Of a stretch of 64,000 nt of DNA, positions 62,425 to 64,000 are shown piece after piece. Origin of the DNA: Herpetosiphonaceae bacterium (GTDB lineage Bacteria; Chloroflexota; Chloroflexia; Chloroflexales; Kallotenuaceae); the NCBI GenBank assembly GCA_013821605.1, contig JACDGP010000008.1, forward strand, positions 1-64,000. The letters are read 5' to 3'. The notes beneath the pieces are model-generated. The model searched no databases. It saw nothing but the letters and a program-made list of their open reading frames with translations, and was not told the origin of the DNA. Each line of letters starts with the position of its first letter. The first letter of the stretch is position 1. A program made the position numbers and the translations under genes.

Positions 62425-63318
62425 ATGACGGGATCCGTCGTTGACCCCGAACTATTTGATGCCTCGTTTCTCGCTCAGCTTGACCGGCTAGCACTCGCCA
62501 CCAAGCGCGCACTTGCCGGTGACTTACAAGGCGAACGACGTTCACCACGCCGTGGAGCATCGGTTGAGTTCGCTGATTTCAAAGCTTATGTACCCGGCGA
62601 TGATTTTCGGCAGATCGATTGGAACCTTTATGCGCGTTTGGACCGCTTCTTTCTCAAGCTTTTTATGGCCGAGGAGGAGTTGACGATCCACTTTCTGCTT
62701 GATACGAGTCGCTCCATGGATTGGGGTCAGCCGAATAAACTACGGTATGCGAAACGTGTCACCGGTGCGGTCGGCTACATTGCGCTATCAAACCTTGACC
62801 GGGTCACCTTGACAGCATTCGGGCAGAGCGGTGTTATCGAAATGCCGCTCCAACGCACAAAGCAAGGAGCCGTTCCACTCTTTCGCTTTCTGCAAGGTCT
62901 CCAACCTGGATCGCAAACTGACTTCGCCGAGGTCGGTCGCCGCTATGCACGCACAGCTCGTAATCCAGGACCACTTCTTTTATGTACAGATCTGCTTGAT
63001 GCTGAATGGCAAGCTGGCCTTCAAGCACTCCTCAGGCGGCGCTTCGAAATCACGCTCTTGCATCTGCTCGCGCCAGAAGAGATCGAACCATCAATTGACG
63101 GTGATCTCCGGCTCATGGATGCTGAGGGCGGCCTACCGGTTGACCTAACGGCTGATCCCGATCTCCTCACGCGCTATTACACGAGCTTAACGAACTGGCG
63201 CGACGAGATCAGCACCTTTTGTAGCAGCCGAAGTATCGCCTATGTCCCAGTCACCACCAGTCTGCCAATCGAAACACTACTTCTACACCTCATGCGCCAG
63301 CGGGGCATCCTGCACTAG
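62425..63318 (+). CDS. DUF58 domain protein (MoxR partner)
   Basis: The 297-residue protein has the DUF58 core EFADFKAYVPGDDFRQIDWNLYARL and a von Willebrand A-like start FLLDTSRSMDWG (MIDAS-like DxSxS). It is expected to work with the MoxR ATPase 43 bp upstream in assembly or maturation of membrane or envelope complexes. The ATG at 62425 is the best start; no strong ribosome binding site is seen. Confidence 0.88.
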   Translation: MTGSVVDPELFDASFLAQLDRLALATKRALAGDLQGERRSPRRGASVEFADFKAYVPGDDFRQIDWNLYARLDRFFLKLFMAEEELTIHFLLDTSRSMDWGQPNKLRYAKRVTGAVGYIALSNLDRVTLTAFGQSGVIEMPLQRTKQGAVPLFRFLQGLQPGSQTDFAEVGRRYARTARNPGPLLLCTDLLDAEWQAGLQALLRRRFEITLLHLLAPEEIEPSIDGDLRLMDAEGGLPVDLTADPDLLTRYYTSLTNWRDEISTFCSSRSIAYVPVTTSLPIETLLLHLMRQRGILH

Positions 63319-63385
63319 CTTCCATGATGCACAACTTCGGCGTTGATCTGGTATGCTATGCCGCCGGATTTAAAGGACAACAGGC

Positions 63386-64000
63386 ATGATTTTACAACTT
63401 GATCTCCTGAAGCAACTGTTGGCAACTCCGAGTCCATCGGGGGACGAAGCCGCGACCGCCACGCTATGGCGTGAGTATGCGACCACCTTTGCCGACGAGG
63501 TTCACGCCGACGTTCGTGGAAATTCGGTAGCCATCCTGAACGGCGGATCACTCCGTATCCTCCTGGATGGACATATCGACGAAATCGGACTTATGGTGAC
63601 CTACATCAGCGAGGGTGGCTTTTTGTATATTGCGCCGATTGGCGGCTGGGATAATCAAGTCCTGGTGGGCCAGCGTGTCGTCGTCCAAGGTCGCAATGGG
63701 GTCGTACGCGGTGTGATCGGGAAAACACCGATCCATTTGTTAAAAGGCGAAGCGCGTGATCACGTGACCAAAGTCGAAGAGCTGTGGATTGATATCGGGG
63801 CATCTGATAAAGCCGAAGCGCAGTCGCTCGTCCGCGTCGGTGCAACTGCGGTGATCGACACCCCCGTCCTTGAGTTGCCACATGGACGTTTGGCCGCTCG
63901 AGGCCTTGATAACCGGATTGGTGCTTTTGTCGTCATCGAAGCATTACGGGCTCTGGCTCAAGAGCGCCCGCATGCCACCGTGGCTGCCAGTGCCTCGGTT
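63386..64000 (+). CDS. M42-family metallopeptidase, 3' end cut by window edge
   Basis: The first 205 codons are visible. The product shows TPSPSGDE at the start, the first zinc His and catalytic Asp in LLDGHIDEIGLMV, and RGLDNRIGAFVV (bridging Asp). These mark M42 aminopeptidases (glutamyl aminopeptidase / cellulase M group). An AAGGA site lies 7 nt upstream. The second half with the remaining ligands is outside the window. Confidence 0.9.
   Translation, partial: MILQLDLLKQLLATPSPSGDEAATATLWREYATTFADEVHADVRGNSVAILNGGSLRILLDGHIDEIGLMVTYISEGGFLYIAPIGGWDNQVLVGQRVVVQGRNGVVRGVIGKTPIHLLKGEARDHVTKVEELWIDIGASDKAEAQSLVRVGATAVIDTPVLELPHGRLAARGLDNRIGAFVVIEALRALAQERPHATVAASASV

Overview
The window is a 64 kb bacterial chromosome segment of moderate GC content. 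Genes lie on both strands in short operons, many with 4-bp ATGA overlaps. Gene content suggests a Chloroflexota-like bacterium: a short RpoD-type sigma factor next to a DUF507 gene, a HerA-type ATPase, several Gfo/Idh/MocA dehydrogenases, a truncated KdpD and DUF4118 kinases. This assignment is an inference from gene content only. The clearest promoters have TTGACA-like and TATAGT/TATACT-like hexamers 17 bp apart. I found no rRNA, tRNA or CRISPR array.

Bases 1-7753 hold a PQQ-type beta-propeller gene cut by the left edge, a VIT1-type metal transporter, a ThuA plus MocA pair, and a three-gene metal module. That module encodes a soluble PRC/MgtE-N/CBS protein, an atypical Nramp-like transporter, and a membrane protein with a duplicated WH...PPH motif.

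Bases 7886-29763 form a large potassium/cation island. Two copies of a KimA-like K+ permease, DUF4118 histidine kinase and KdpE-like regulator unit lie in tandem. They are followed by small genes, a divergent P2-type ATPase that lacks the actuator Glu and the nucleotide-site Lys, and a third KimA-like gene that stops after about 92 homologous residues. A GC-rich cassette (frameshifted tyrosine integrase coupled to an LLM flavin oxidoreductase) lies where that gene breaks off. Next comes kdpFABC with a small upstream gene and a KdpD that has only the sensor half. The missing kinase half resembles the two stand-alone DUF4118 kinases, so K+ sensing may be split between separate proteins.

Bases 29880-36462 contain a 46-bp perfect palindrome, two MocA dehydrogenases, peptidase T, a PfkB sugar kinase and an ABC-2 transporter. 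Bases 36576-40871 encode a MarR regulator and an asymmetric heterodimeric ABC exporter. Bases 41180-45481 encode a membrane-anchored molybdopterin oxidoreductase, a thioredoxin-like lipoprotein and a two-component system.

Bases 45543-57024 hold mixed housekeeping and repair genes: nitroreductase, SRAP, HerA, an FAD reductase, rhodanese, a GlcD-like oxidase, a Nei glycosylase fused to an AlkZ-related domain, two alkyltransferase-like proteins, DUF507 and the sigma factor. Bases 57327-64000 hold a DUF2207-like protein, an HD phosphohydrolase, a Gln-rich membrane protein with MoxR and DUF58 partners, and an M42 peptidase cut by the right edge.
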